Source: Thauera phenylacetica B4P (GTDB taxonomy: Bacteria; Pseudomonadota; Gammaproteobacteria; Burkholderiales; Rhodocyclaceae). From it: a DNA stretch of 50,569 nucleotides. The DNA is taken from NCBI RefSeq assembly GCF_000310225.1, contig NZ_AMXF01000007.1:1-50569 (forward strand). Reading direction: 5' to 3'. This document shows positions 36,336 through 46,526 of this stretch, piece by piece (the first letter of the stretch is position 1; every line of letters begins with the position of its first letter). The notes beneath the pieces are model-generated. The model saw only the letters and a list, made by a program, of their open reading frames with translations, was not told where the DNA came from and made no database searches. The position numbers and the translations under genes were made by a program.

Positions 36336-36405
36336 CGCGGCCGTCCTGATTCCGGCGACGAAGAACCGGAACATGCGCATCCCCGAAGCCGGCAAGGCAT
36401 CACAC

Positions 36406-36696
36406 ATGAATCAGAAGATCGAGAACTTCATCATCGTCGGGGTCACGAGGGAGGGGAAGAAATTCCGTCCGAGCGACTGGTCCGACCGCCTGTGCGGCGT
36501 CATGTCCGCCTTCGGCGCCGACCACCGCATGACGTACTCGCCCTACGTGCGCCCGGGTTGCACGCTCAAGGGCGACAAGACCGTCCTCGTCGACGCCCGC
36601 CTCTACGACGTCGAGCCGCTGGCCTACAAGTTCATGGTGAACTTCGCCAACGACAACAAGCTCCAGATCGAGTGGATGGGCGACGCACCGCTCTGA
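36406..36696 (+). CDS. DUF3579 family protein
   Basis: A 96-aa soluble protein: MNQKIENFIIVGVTREGKKF, RPSDWSDRLCGVMSAFG, then YSPYVRPGCTLKGDKTVLVD. This fits the DUF3579 family of beta-proteobacteria, usually near the arginine genes; function unknown. AAGG lies 9 bases before the ATG; the in-frame ATG at 36373 is less likely. Divergent from argD. Confidence 0.82.
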   Translation: MNQKIENFIIVGVTREGKKFRPSDWSDRLCGVMSAFGADHRMTYSPYVRPGCTLKGDKTVLVDARLYDVEPLAYKFMVNFANDNKLQIEWMGDAPL

Positions 36697-36718
36697 GACG
36701 GCAGGGCCTGCGGGAGAA

Positions 36719-36890
36719 CCCGTTCGCGGCTGCCGCCGCTCCTCCATGAACCGCCGCGCCTGCACCGACCGTGGCACCTGCGCGGACACCCGTTCGCAAC
36801 TGCCGCTCCTCCTGCATCAACCCTCGCGGCTGCGGCCCCCCTCCATCCCGTGCACGCCCCCTGTAGCAGCGCCGGAAGGCGCGAACAGGG
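36719..36890. repeat. Degenerate REP-like elements between DUF3579 and rpsT
   Basis: Three imperfect copies of the sequences that build the large array at 38961: GTTCGCGGCTGCCGCCGCTC (about 36723), GTTCGCAACTGCCGCTCCTC (about 36790) and, in the opposite orientation, CTGTAGCAGCGCCGGAAGGC (about 36859). Scattered and mutated, not tandem. Confidence 0.7.
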
Positions 36891-36922
36891 CCCCCGCCGC
36901 TCTCATGCGAACGACGCCCAAC

Positions 36923-36947
36923 AAAAAAGCGACCCGCAGGTCGCTTT
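36923..36947 (-). terminator. Intrinsic terminator of rpsT
   Basis: On the minus strand AAAGCGACC / GGTCGCTTT form a 9-bp stem with a 4-base loop, ending in six T. It lies about 40 bases after the rpsT stop. Confidence 0.9.
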
Positions 36948-36985
36948 CTCGATCTCGGCGCCGGAGCGCCGGCATGCGGCAAGGA

Positions 36986-37252
36986 TCAGACAGCCATCGA
37001 CTTGACGGCGGCCGACAGGCGGCTCTTGTGGCGAGCGGCCTTGTTCTTGTGGATGATCTTCTTGTCGGCGATGCTGTCGATGGTGCTCATCGAGGTGCGA
37101 AAGACCGACTGAGCCGCCGCCTTGTCGCCACCCACGATGGCCTTGCGCACGGCCTTGATCGCGGTACGCAGGCGGGAACGCAGGCTGGCGTTGTGGGCGC
37201 GGGCCTTGGTCGCCTGACGGGCGCGCTTGCGAGCTTGTGCCGAGTTGGCCAT
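36986..37252 (-). CDS. rpsT: 30S ribosomal protein S20
   Basis: An 88-aa basic protein that binds 16S r[23 protein letters not shown] start and [19 protein letters not shown] end. The ATG at 37252 gives standard length. A near-consensus sigma-70 promoter lies 41 bases upstream and an intrinsic terminator follows, so it is a single-gene unit. Divergent from murJ, a common arrangement. Confidence 0.98.
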   Translation of the reverse strand: MANSAQARKRARQATKARAHNASLRSRLRTAIKAVRKAIVGGDKAAAQSVFRTSMSTIDSIADKKIIHKNKAARHKSRLSAAVKSMAV

Positions 37253-37292
37253 AAATTTCGTGTCCGTATTGGTGGTTCTGGAAAAGTCCGCG

Positions 37293-37321
37293 ATTATAGG
37301 GACCCACTCCGATGAATGCAA
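37293..37321 (-). promoter_or_regulatory. Strong sigma-70 promoter of rpsT
   Basis: On the minus strand TTGCAT - 17 bases - TATAAT, with a perfect -10 and ideal spacing, 41 bases ahead of the rpsT start. Confidence 0.88.
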
Positions 37322-37421
37322 GCGTCTTTTCCGTCTTTCCGCTTATCGAGACCGCGGCAGGCGGCTATGATGCGCGCTCCGCATTTTCCGCGCGCAGCCA
37401 GCCGGCGCACGCCCCCACCGA

Positions 37422-38960
37422 ATGAACCTCCTGCGCGCGCTCGCCACCGTCAGCGGCATGACCCTGCTGTCCCGCATCCTGGGCTTCGTGCGCGACCTCG
37501 TGATCGCGCGCGCCTTTGGCGCAGGCATGGCGACCGACGCCTTCTTCGTCGCCTTCCGCCTGCCCAACCTGCTGCGCCGCATGTTCGCCGAGGGCGCCTT
37601 CTCGCAGGCCTTCGTACCCATCCTCGCCGAGTACAAGAACCGCCAGGGCGAGGCCGCCACCCACACCCTGGTCAGCCGCGTCGCCACCGTGCTGGGGCTG
37701 GTGGTGGCGGTGGTCGCGGCGCTCGGCGCGCTCGCCGCGCCGCTGATCATCTACGTGTCGGCGCCGGGCTTCTCCGGGGACCCGGGCAAGTTCGAGCTCA
37801 CCGTCGAGCTCACCCGCATCACCTTCCCCTACATCTTCTTCATGTCGCTGGTGGCGCTCGCGGGCGGCGTGCTCAACACCTGGAGCCGCTTCGCCATCCC
37901 GGCCTTCACGCCGGTGCTGCTCAACCTCGCCTTCATCGGCATGGCGCTGTTCGCGGTGCCCTGGTTCGACCCGCCGGTGCTGGCGCTGGCCTGGGCGGTG
38001 TTCCTCGGCGGCCTGCTGCAGCTCGCACTGCAGATCCGCCCGCTGATGAAGATCGGCATGATGCCCCGCTTCGACCTCGACCTCTCCGACCCCGGCGTGC
38101 GCCGCGTCATGAAGCTGATGGCGCCGGCCATCCTGGGCGTCTCGGTGAGCCAGATCTCGCTGCTGATCAACACCATCTTCGCCTCCTTCCTCGAGAGCGG
38201 CAGCGTGTCCTGGCTGTATTACGCCGACCGCCTGATGGAGTTCCCCGCCGGCCTGCTCGGTGTGGCGCTGGGCACCATCCTGCTGCCCAGCCTCTCCAAG
38301 CTGCACGCCGACGACAAGGCCGAGGAGTTCTCCTCGCTGCTCGACTGGGGGCTGCGCCTGACCCTGATGCTGACCCTGCCCGCCGCGCTCGGGCTGGCGC
38401 TGCTGGCGGTACCGCTGGTGGCGACGCTGTTCAACTATGGCGCCTTCACCCCCGCGGACGTGATGCAGACGCGCAGCGCGCTGGTCGCCTACAGCGTGGG
38501 GCTGACCGGGCTGATCCTGGTGAAGGTGCTGGCGCCGGGCTTCTACGCGCGCCAGGACATCCGCACGCCGGTGAAGATCGCGATCCTGACCCTGGCGGCG
38601 ACGCAGCTGATGAACCTCGCCTTCGTGATCCCCCTGCGCCACGCGGGGCTGGCGCTGGCGATCGGCCTGGCGTCCTGCCTCAACGCCGCCCTGCTGTATC
38701 GGGGGCTGCGCAAGCGCGAGGTGTACATCCCCCAGCCGGGCTGGGGCCGGTTCGCGCTCAAGCTGCTGGTGGCGCTCTGCGTGATGGGCACGGCGCTGTG
38801 GTTCGCGAGCGGACCGACGAGCCTGTGGACCGAGATCGGCGGACTAGAGCGCGGCCTACGCCTGGCGCTGATCGTGCTGGGCGGCGCCATCGCCTACTTC
38901 GCCACCCTGTTCGCGCTCGGCTTCCGCCCGCGCGACTTCCGCCGCCGCGGCGCGGCCTGA
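37422..38960 (+). CDS. murJ: Lipid II flippase MurJ
   Basis: A 512-aa polytopic inner-membrane protein (about 14 helices) of the MATE-related MurJ/MviN family, moving lipid II across the membrane for peptidoglycan synthesis. The N-terminus [20 protein letters not shown], then [15 protein letters not shown], and the conserved [15 protein letters not shown] loop are diagnostic; charged residues of the central cavity (for example Arg in SRILGFVRD) are kept. A weak TTATCG-N17-TATGAT (37343-37371) may be its promoter. The stop is directly followed by the repeat array. Confidence 0.96.
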   Translation: MNLLRALATVSGMTLLSRILGFVRDLVIARAFGAGMATDAFFVAFRLPNLLRRMFAEGAFSQAFVPILAEYKNRQGEAATHTLVSRVATVLGLVVAVVAALGALAAPLIIYVSAPGFSGDPGKFELTVELTRITFPYIFFMSLVALAGGVLNTWSRFAIPAFTPVLLNLAFIGMALFAVPWFDPPVLALAWAVFLGGLLQLALQIRPLMKIGMMPRFDLDLSDPGVRRVMKLMAPAILGVSVSQISLLINTIFASFLESGSVSWLYYADRLMEFPAGLLGVALGTILLPSLSKLHADDKAEEFSSLLDWGLRLTLMLTLPAALGLALLAVPLVATLFNYGAFTPADVMQTRSALVAYSVGLTGLILVKVLAPGFYARQDIRTPVKIAILTLAATQLMNLAFVIPLRHAGLALAIGLASCLNAALLYRGLRKREVYIPQPGWGRFALKLLVALCVMGTALWFASGPTSLWTEIGGLERGLRLALIVLGGAIAYFATLFALGFRPRDFRRRGAA

Positions 38961-40423
38961 AGCGGCCATTCGCGGCTGCCGCCGCTCCTACAACACCGGA
39001 GCTGCGGCAGCGCTCCTGCACGCACATCGTCGCCGCGCCGGTTCCTGTAGGAGCGCCGGCAGGCGCGAATGCGCGGTGCCGGCTGCGCAAGCCCTCGTCG
39101 CTCGTGACACGGCCGTTTTCGCGGCTGCCGCCGCTCCTACAACACCGGAGCGGCGGCGGCGCTCCTGCACGCACATCGTCGCCGCACCGGTTCCTGTAGG
39201 AGCGCCGGCAGGCGCGAATGGGCGGTGCCGGCTGCGCAAGCCCCCGTCGCTCGTGACACGGCCGTCTTCGCGGCTGCCGCCGCTCCTACAACACCCGGAG
39301 CTGTGGCGGTTCTCCTGCACGCACATCGTCGCCGCGCCGGTTCCTGTAGGAGCGCCGGCAGGCGCGAATGCGCGGTGCCGGCTGCGCAAGCCCTCGTCGC
39401 TCGTGACACGGCCGTCTTCGCGGCTGCCGCCGCTCCTACAACACCCGGAGCTGTGGCGGTTCTCCTGCACGCACATCGTCGCCGCGCCGGTTCCTGTAGG
39501 AGCGCCGGCAGGCGCGAATGCGCGGTGCCGGCTGCGCAAGCCCTCGTCGCTCGTGACACGGCCGTCTTCGCGGCTGCCGCCGCTCCTACAACACCGGAGC
39601 TGCGGCAGCGCTCCTGCACGCACATCGTCGGCACGCCGGTTCCTGTAGGAGCGCCGGCAGGCGCGAATGCGCGGTGCCGGCTGCGCAAGCCCTCGTCGCT
39701 CGCGACACGGCCGTCTTCGCGGCTGCCGCCGCTCCTACAACACCCGGAGCTGTGGCGGTTCTCCTGCACGCACATCGTCGCCGCGCCGGTTCCTGTAGGA
39801 GCGCCGGCAGGCGCGAATGCGCGGTGCCGGCTGCGCAAGCCCTCGTCGCTCGTGACACGGCCGTCTTCGCGGCTGCCGCCGCTCCTACAACACCGGAGCT
39901 GCGGCAGCGCTCCTGCACGCACATCGTCGCCGCGCCGGTTCCTGTAGGAGCGCCGGCAGGCGCGAATGCGCGGTGCCGGCTGCGCAAGCCCTCGTCGCTC
40001 GTGACACGGCCGTCTTCGCGGCTGCCGCCGCTCCTACAACACCCGGAGCTGTGGCGGTTCTCCTGCACGCACATCGTCGCCGCGCCGGTTCCTGTAGGAG
40101 CGCCGGCAGGCGCGAATGCGCGGTGCCGGCTGCGCAAGCCCTCGTCGCTCGTGACACGGCCGTCTTCGCGGCTGCCGCCGCTCCTACAACACCGGAGCTG
40201 CGGCAGCGCTCCTGCACGCACATCGTCGCCGCGCCGGTTCCTGTAGGAGCGCCGGCAGGCGCGAATGGGCGGTCCAGGCTGCGCAAGCCCCCGTCGCTCG
40301 CGACACGGCCGTCTTCGCGGCTGCCGCCGCTCCTACAACACCCGGAGCTGTGGCGGTTCTCCTGCACGCACATCGTCGCCGCGCCGGTTCCTGTAGGAGC
40401 GCCGGCAGGCGCGAATGCGGGCC
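38961..40423. repeat. Tandem array of ten REP/BIME-like units (149/150 bp)
   Basis: The marker CGCGGCTGCCGCCGCTCCTA starts units at 38971, 39120, 39269, 39419, 39569, 39718, 39868, 40017, 40167 and 40316 (the last shortened). Each unit has two REP-like palindromes in opposite orientation: GCGGC-TGCC-GCCGC followed by CTCCTACA, and TGTAGGAGC followed by GCGCC-GGCA-GGCGC. Two unit types differ in the middle: type A (149 bp, GGAGCTGCGGCAGCGCTCCT) and type B (150 bp, GGAGCTGTGGCGGTTCTCCT). Order: A, A', B, B, A, B, A, B, A, B. The array fills the whole gap between the stop codons of convergent murJ and the LysR gene. Open frames across it are by-products of composition, not genes. Confidence 0.95.
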
Positions 40424-41350
40424 TCAGGCAACCGGCGGCAGTGGGATCTCGTCACTGCGCCGGGCGCCGGCGGTGAAGGCGCGGCAATCCTCGACGAAGC
40501 GGCGCAGCGCGGCGCCGTGGTATTTGCCGCGATGCCAGACGAAACTGAAACGCCGGCGCAGGTCGAGTTCCGGCACCTCCACCGCCACCAGGCTGCCGCG
40601 CCGGAAGGCATCACGCAGCGCCAGCCGCGACAGGCAACCCAACCCAAGGCCGCTCTCCACCGCGCGCTTGATCGCCTCGGTGTGCTCGAGCTCGAGCCGC
40701 GGCACGACCCCGGCCGGGTGATGCCGCAGCGCGCGATCGAAGGTCTCGCGCGTGCCCGAGCCGCGCTCGCGCAGGATCCACGGCTGCCCCGCAAGCTCGG
40801 CCACGCTCGCGCGCCCGCGTGCCGCCAGCGCATGCCCCGGCGCGCAGAACACCACCAGCTCGTCCTCGACCCAGGGCTCGGTGTGCAGCTCGGCATCGAC
40901 CACCTGGCCCTCGACCAGGCCGAGGTCGATCTCGTGATGCAGCAGGCGCTCGGCGATGGTCGCGGTGTTGCGCACCTGTAGCTGCACCCGGCTCTCGGGG
41001 TGGGCCTGGAGGAAATCCGACACGATCAAGGGCAGCAGGTAGTTGCCGATGGTCAGCGTCGCCCCCACACGCAGCGGGCCCAGGCCCTGCTCGCCGCGCA
41101 TGCGGCCCTCGAGCTCGGCGGCGCGGTCGAGCAGCTCGACTGCGTACGGCAGCAGCAGGCTGCCCTGCTCGTTCAGGCGCAGGCGCTTGCCGTGGCGGTC
41201 GAAGAGCGGCTGGGCGCACTGGCTCTCCAGCTCGGAGAGCGCCGCGCTCGCCGCCGACTGGGACAGCGCGAGGCTCTCTGCCGCGCGCGAGACGTGCTCG
41301 GCGCGGGCCACCGCGACGAAGACCTGGATCTGGCGGAGGGTGAATCTCAT
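40424..41350 (-). CDS. LysR-type regulator divergent from fpr (FinR-like by context)
   Basis: A 308-aa LysR-family regulator: winged HTH at residues 1-60 (TLRQIQVFVAVARAEHVSRA, SLALSQSAASAALSELESQ) and a periplasmic-binding-fold effector domain (about 90-295). Divergent from ferredoxin-NADP reductase across 107 bases. In Pseudomonas the LysR regulator FinR sits divergent from and activates fpr under redox stress, so the same role is inferred here; orthology is not proven. The ATG at 41350 is favoured; the longer frame upstream lacks support. The stop abuts the repeat array. Confidence 0.88.
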   Translation of the reverse strand: MRFTLRQIQVFVAVARAEHVSRAAESLALSQSAASAALSELESQCAQPLFDRHGKRLRLNEQGSLLLPYAVELLDRAAELEGRMRGEQGLGPLRVGATLTIGNYLLPLIVSDFLQAHPESRVQLQVRNTATIAERLLHHEIDLGLVEGQVVDAELHTEPWVEDELVVFCAPGHALAARGRASVAELAGQPWILRERGSGTRETFDRALRHHPAGVVPRLELEHTEAIKRAVESGLGLGCLSRLALRDAFRRGSLVAVEVPELDLRRRFSFVWHRGKYHGAALRRFVEDCRAFTAGARRSDEIPLPPVA

Positions 41351-41375
41351 ATCGATGAAGTCGATTAAGGATATG
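41348..41375. promoter_or_regulatory. Inverted repeat, candidate LysR operator
   Basis: CATATC (41348-41353) and GATATG (41370-41375) are exact inverted arms 16 bases apart, in the gap between the LysR gene and fpr and overlapping the LysR start codon, as expected for an autoregulated LysR site. A TAGAAT at 41410-41415 could be the fpr -10. Confidence 0.35.
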
Positions 41376-41457
41376 AAGATTATCCACGATCCAGGTAACG
41401 AGGACGACCTAGAATCGCCCCATTCCCACCTCACGCAGCCTGCAGAGACCCGAAACC

Positions 41458-42234
41458 ATGAGCAGCCTCGCTACCGAACGCGTCCTCAGCGTCCATCACT
41501 GGAACGACTCCCTCTTCAGCTTCCGCACCACCCGCGACCCCGGGCTGCGCTTCGAGAACGGCCAGTTCGTCATGATCGGGCTGGACGTCGGCGGCAAGCC
41601 GCTGACGCGCGCCTACAGCATCGCCAGCCCGAACTACGAGGAGCACCTCGAGTTCTTCAGCATCAAGGTGCAGGACGGCCCGCTCACCTCGCGCCTGCAG
41701 CACCTGCGCCCGGGCGACCCGATCGTGGTGAGCAAGAAGCCCACCGGCACCCTGGTGCTGCACGACCTCAACCCCGGCAAGCGCCTCTACCTGCTCGCCA
41801 CCGGCACCGGCCTGGCGCCCTTCCTGAGCGTGATCCAGGATCCCGAGACCTACGAGCGCTTCGAGAAGGTGGTGCTGGTGCACGGCGTGCGCTTCGTCTC
41901 GGAGCTCGCCTACACTGACTTCATCACCCGCGAGCTGCCGCAGCACGAGTACTTCGGCCAGCAGGTCCGCGAGCAGCTGATCTACTACCCCACCGTCACC
42001 CGCGAGCCCTTCCGCAACACCGGCCGCATCACCCACGTGATCGAATCCGGCCGGCTCTTCGCCGACATCGGCCTGCCCGCGCTCGATCCGGCGCACGACC
42101 GGGTGATGATCTGCGGCAGCCAGGCGATGAACAAGGACTGCTGCGACCTGCTCGACGCGCACGGCTTTGCAATGTCGCCGCGCATCGGCGTGGCCGGCGA
42201 CTACGTGATCGAGCGCGCCTTCGTCGACAAGTGA
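41458..42234 (+). CDS. fpr: Ferredoxin--NADP+ reductase
   Basis: 258 aa, subclass I bacterial FNR length. FAD-binding RAYSIASP, NADP-binding GTGLAPFLSV, and the C-terminal VIERAFVDK typical of bacterial Fpr. It moves electrons between NADPH and ferredoxin/flavodoxin, for example for Fe-S cluster repair in oxidative stress. Neighbours fit: a LysR regulator upstream and a glutathione peroxidase downstream. Confidence 0.96.
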   Translation: MSSLATERVLSVHHWNDSLFSFRTTRDPGLRFENGQFVMIGLDVGGKPLTRAYSIASPNYEEHLEFFSIKVQDGPLTSRLQHLRPGDPIVVSKKPTGTLVLHDLNPGKRLYLLATGTGLAPFLSVIQDPETYERFEKVVLVHGVRFVSELAYTDFITRELPQHEYFGQQVREQLIYYPTVTREPFRNTGRITHVIESGRLFADIGLPALDPAHDRVMICGSQAMNKDCCDLLDAHGFAMSPRIGVAGDYVIERAFVDK

Positions 42235-42344
42235 GCGCGGCCAGCTGAGCGCCCTGGCTGCGCAGGGCCGACGCGCCGATCAAACTTTTTCCGCATGCAG
42301 GGCTCGAAGCTCGTCCCAACCCCTCCTTTGCTGTGGAGCCCCGC

Positions 42345-42827
42345 ATGTCTTCTTCCCTTTACGACATCGAAGTCGACCGCCTCGCCGGCGGCACCACCAC
42401 GCTCGCCGAATACGCCGGCAAGCTGCTGCTGATCGTGAACACCGCCAGCCAGTGCGGCCTCACGCCGCATTACGCCGGCCTGGAAAAGCTGCACCAGACC
42501 TACAAGGACCGCGGCCTGGTCGTGCTCGGCTTTCCGTGCAACCAGTTCGGCGCCCAGGAGCCGGGCAGCGCGGAGGAGATCGGCGCGTTCTGCACGAAGA
42601 ACTACGGCGTGAGCTTTCCAATGTTCGCCAAGATCGAGGTCAACGGCGACGGCGCCCACCCGCTGTACAAGCACCTCAAGCAGCACGCCAAAGGCATCCT
42701 CGGCACCGAGGCGATCAAGTGGAACTTCACCAAGTTTCTGGTGAGCCCGGACGGCGAGCGCATCGAACGCTACGCGCCGACGACGACGCCGGAGGAGCTG
42801 GTGAAGGACATCGAGGGGATGCTTTAG
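42345..42827 (+). CDS. Glutathione peroxidase family thiol peroxidase
   Basis: 160 aa. The peroxidatic cysteine is Cys37 in VNTASQCGLT (a normal TGC codon, not selenocysteine). The tetrad partners are Gln66 in FPCNQF, Trp in KWNFTKFL and the following Asn; Cys64 and the Cys in FCTKNYG are possible resolving residues. Reduces hydroperoxides, probably using thioredoxin as is usual for Cys-type bacterial enzymes. TGGAG lies 7 bases before the ATG; the GTG at 42333 is an alternative start. Confidence 0.94.
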   Translation: MSSSLYDIEVDRLAGGTTTLAEYAGKLLLIVNTASQCGLTPHYAGLEKLHQTYKDRGLVVLGFPCNQFGAQEPGSAEEIGAFCTKNYGVSFPMFAKIEVNGDGAHPLYKHLKQHAKGILGTEAIKWNFTKFLVSPDGERIERYAPTTTPEELVKDIEGML

Positions 42828-42958
42828 GCCACATCCCCGTCCCGGCTCAGACGTGGCTGAGGCGCTCGAGTGCGAACGCCGGGCCCTCTTCGCGGAGTCG
42901 CATCTTCCACATCAAGTGCCATTCTTCGTACTCTTATCAGGTCTTCAGGACGCTCGAA

Positions 42959-43207
42959 ATGGCACATCAGATCCTGGTCGAGACGACCGCAAGCGTCTCC
43001 GAACTCAAGAAAAACCCCATGGGCACGGTCGCTGCCGGGGAAGGCTTCCCGGTTGCGATCCTCAATCGCAACGCCCCCGCCTTCTACTGCGTTCCCGCAA
43101 AGGTGTTCGAAGAGATGATGGAACGGCTGGAAGACCTCGAACTGAACGCGCTCGCCGATGCCCGCGCTGGCCAGCCGGTCGTCAAGGTGAGCCTCGATGA
43201 CTTATGA
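42959..43207 (+). CDS. Phd/YefM-type antitoxin
   Basis: 82 aa: ETTASVSELKKNPMGTVAAG then FPVAILNRNAPAFYCVPAKV, the N-terminal DNA-binding fold of Phd/YefM antitoxins, with a C-terminal helix that would wrap the toxin. It overlaps the toxin start by 11 bases, the usual coupling. It normally represses its own operon. Confidence 0.9.
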   Translation: MAHQILVETTASVSELKKNPMGTVAAGEGFPVAILNRNAPAFYCVPAKVFEEMMERLEDLELNALADARAGQPVVKVSLDDL

Positions 43208-43478
43208 GCTGGGCTTCGTCGACGGGGCCCTGGCCGAGTGGCGCAAGCTCGATGGAAGCATCCGCGAACAGTTCAAGAAGAAGCTCGCCGAACGGCTGGA
43301 CGCGCCCCGCGTGCCAGCCGCCAGGTTGAGCGGACACCCCGACCGCTACAAGGTCAAGCTGCGCAGCGTGGACCATCGGCTGGTCCACGATGTTCGGGAC
43401 GCGCAACTGATCGTGGTCGTCGTCGCGATCGGAAAGCGGGAGCGCAACGCGGTCTATCGAGCGGCGGCACGGCGCTGA
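43197..43478 (+). CDS. RelE/ParE-family toxin
   Basis: 93 aa: MTYELGFVDGALAEWRKLDG, REQFKKKLAERL, RLSGHPDRYKVKLRSVDHRL, VVAIGKRERNAVYRAA. This is the RelE/StbE fold with conserved basic and Tyr residues near the C-terminus. RelE members cleave mRNA at the ribosome; which activity this one has cannot be told from sequence. Forms a two-gene module with the antitoxin. Confidence 0.92.
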   Translation: MTYELGFVDGALAEWRKLDGSIREQFKKKLAERLDAPRVPAARLSGHPDRYKVKLRSVDHRLVHDVRDAQLIVVVVAIGKRERNAVYRAAARR

Positions 43479-43606
43479 GCGCGAGAAGCACCGGCGCGGC
43501 TCCAACGAGACCTGCGCCACTTCTGATGACGGCTCGCTTGCCCATCGCTCGAGCTCGGTGCCGGACGCTCTGACGCAGTAAACGCCACCGGAGGCCCCTG
43601 CACGCT

Positions 43607-44005
43607 TCACGGCGCCACAAGTTCGATCGACGAAAAATACTGCCGATACTTGCGCGGATCGCGCGTCATGATTGGCCAGGCTTCGACCGCGGCATGCGCA
43701 CCGATGAAGAAGTCAGCCAGCACGTTGCTCCGCTGGCCGCCGTTTCGGCGATAGGCGACGAAGGCCTTGCCCGCGAGAAAGAGCGCCGGCCTGGGGATCT
43801 CGACGACTTCGACGCCGAAATCCGTGACCGCCTCATCCAGCGCCTCGACGGTCGAGAAGGTCAAGGAAAGTTCGGCGTAGATGATGGGATTGATCGCCAG
43901 TCGATGCACTCGAGACTGCCGACGCAGCGTGTCGATGGACCAATCCGCCCAGCGCGGATCGTCTTCCAGCACATCGATCAGCACATTGGTATCGACCAGC
44001 AGCAT
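43607..44005 (-). CDS. vapC: PIN-domain ribonuclease toxin (VapC)
   Basis: 132 aa. PIN-domain acidic residues: Asp5 in LVDTNVLID, Glu in IIYAELSLTF, Asp in NVLADFFIGAHA and Asp in MTRDPRKY. Mg-dependent endoribonuclease, usually against tRNA or rRNA. Its ATG overlaps the TGA of the antitoxin (TGATG), so translation is coupled. Confidence 0.93.
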   Translation of the reverse strand: MLLVDTNVLIDVLEDDPRWADWSIDTLRRQSRVHRLAINPIIYAELSLTFSTVEALDEAVTDFGVEVVEIPRPALFLAGKAFVAYRRNGGQRSNVLADFFIGAHAAVEAWPIMTRDPRKYRQYFSSIELVAP

Positions 44006-44241
44006 CAGTCGTCGCCACGCAGCATGGCCATCAGGTCGTCCGTGCGCCACTTGACGTCGGCCTTGCCGCGCAGGCGTTCGAAGCGATCATTCTCGTCTTG
44101 CAGCGTGCGGGGGCGTGTCAGTACCACCTCGCCCTCGCGGTTGATGCGGAATTCGATCGCGCATCCGGGCTCGAGGTGCAGCGCGTCGCGGATGTGCTTG
44201 GGGATCGTCACCTGCCCCTTGCTCGTCAGTGTGGTGTGCAT
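44005..44241 (-). CDS. vapB: AbrB/SpoVT-type antitoxin (VapB)
   Basis: 78 aa: swapped-hairpin AbrB DNA-binding domain (TTLTSKGQVTIPKHIRDALH, then EFRINREGEVVL) and an acidic, flexible C-terminal tail ending DDLMAMLRGDD. GGAGG lies 8 bases before the ATG. Neutralises the PIN toxin downstream and represses the pair. Directly next to, but on the opposite strand from, the RelE module. Confidence 0.92.
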   Translation of the reverse strand: MHTTLTSKGQVTIPKHIRDALHLEPGCAIEFRINREGEVVLTRPRTLQDENDRFERLRGKADVKWRTDDLMAMLRGDD

Positions 44242-44392
44242 GTCGACTCCCTCCTTCCTGCATTTCTTACAAGTAGGCGCAGCGTAATACCCCAATCGGC
44301 TAGCCGCAAGTTCCACGCGTGCCGGCCGCTGCCCACTCGGGTAGACTCCGCCCTTTTCCGCCCCACCGAACACCGCCAACGAGGTACCCGTA

Positions 44393-46057
<1,665 letters not shown>

Positions 46058-46085
46058 GCCCGCGCCGGACGCATCGCCCCGCCGG

Positions 46086-46114
46086 AAGCCCGCTGCATGC
46101 CCTGCAGCGGGCTT
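46086..46114 (+). terminator. Hairpin downstream of ettA, likely terminator
   Basis: AAGCCCGCTGCA (46086-46097) and TGCAGCGGGCTT (46103-46114) form a perfect 12-bp stem with a 5-base loop. The T-tract after it is poor, so termination may be partial. Confidence 0.6.
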
Positions 46115-46165
46115 CAGGGCGTTTACGACGCCAGGAGATACGAAAAAATTGATCTTATTTGCATA

Positions 46166-46194
46166 TTGACTCCACTCATTCCGTTTGTCATTAT
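46166..46194 (+). promoter_or_regulatory. Sigma-70 promoter of the Tad-type operon
   Basis: TTGACT - 17 bases - CATTAT inside an unusually AT-rich stretch (46141-46200), about 30 bases before the flp-like start. Five of six -35 bases and ideal spacing indicate a strong, possibly constitutive promoter. Confidence 0.8.
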
Positions 46195-46224
46195 CCTTTC
46201 ATCATCATCCGGAAGGGGGCGATC

Positions 46225-46494
46225 ATGGCGGCAGGCAGCGGATTCAGGCGGCAGCGCGGTCAGGGCATGACCGAGTACATCATCATCGTGGCGCTGATCG
46301 CCGTGGGTGCGATCGCGGTGTATCAATACTTCGGCCAGACGGTGCGCAACCAGACCGCGGCGATCGCCACCGAGATCGCCGGCAAGGATGGCAGCACCGC
46401 CAAGAGCGCCGCGCAAACCGCGGCCGGCAAGGCGGCGACCGAGGCCAACACGGCCCGCACGCTCGACACCTACACCGGCAACGCAGGCCGCTGA
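46225..46494 (+). CDS. Flp-like prepilin
   Basis: An 89-aa small pilin. Leader MAAGSGFRRQRG, then QGMTEYIIIVALIAVGAIAV: cleavage after Gly12 gives Glu5-Tyr6, the Flp/TadE signature. The rest is a short Ala/Thr-rich helical tail. GGAAGGGG lies upstream of the ATG. As first gene behind a strong promoter it is probably the major or most abundant subunit. Longer than classical Flp pilins (about 50-60 aa). Confidence 0.82.
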   Translation: MAAGSGFRRQRGQGMTEYIIIVALIAVGAIAVYQYFGQTVRNQTAAIATEIAGKDGSTAKSAAQTAAGKAATEANTARTLDTYTGNAGR

Positions 46495-46526
46495 CGGTCG
46501 CCACGGGTCTCCTCCAGGGCACTCCC

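Noticed and set aside
38988-40373. Several overlapping long open frames across the repeat array on both strands
   Set aside because: They come from a stop-poor 149/150-bp GC-rich repeat; the alternation of unit length shifts the frame, and the repetitive peptides (for example RSGGSREDGRV) have no independent support.
38961-40423. CRISPR array
   Set aside because: Units are about 150 bp and nearly identical throughout, with no unique spacers and no cas genes nearby.
42345-42827. Selenocysteine in the glutathione peroxidase
   Set aside because: The peroxidatic position is a TGC cysteine codon, and no in-frame TGA occurs.
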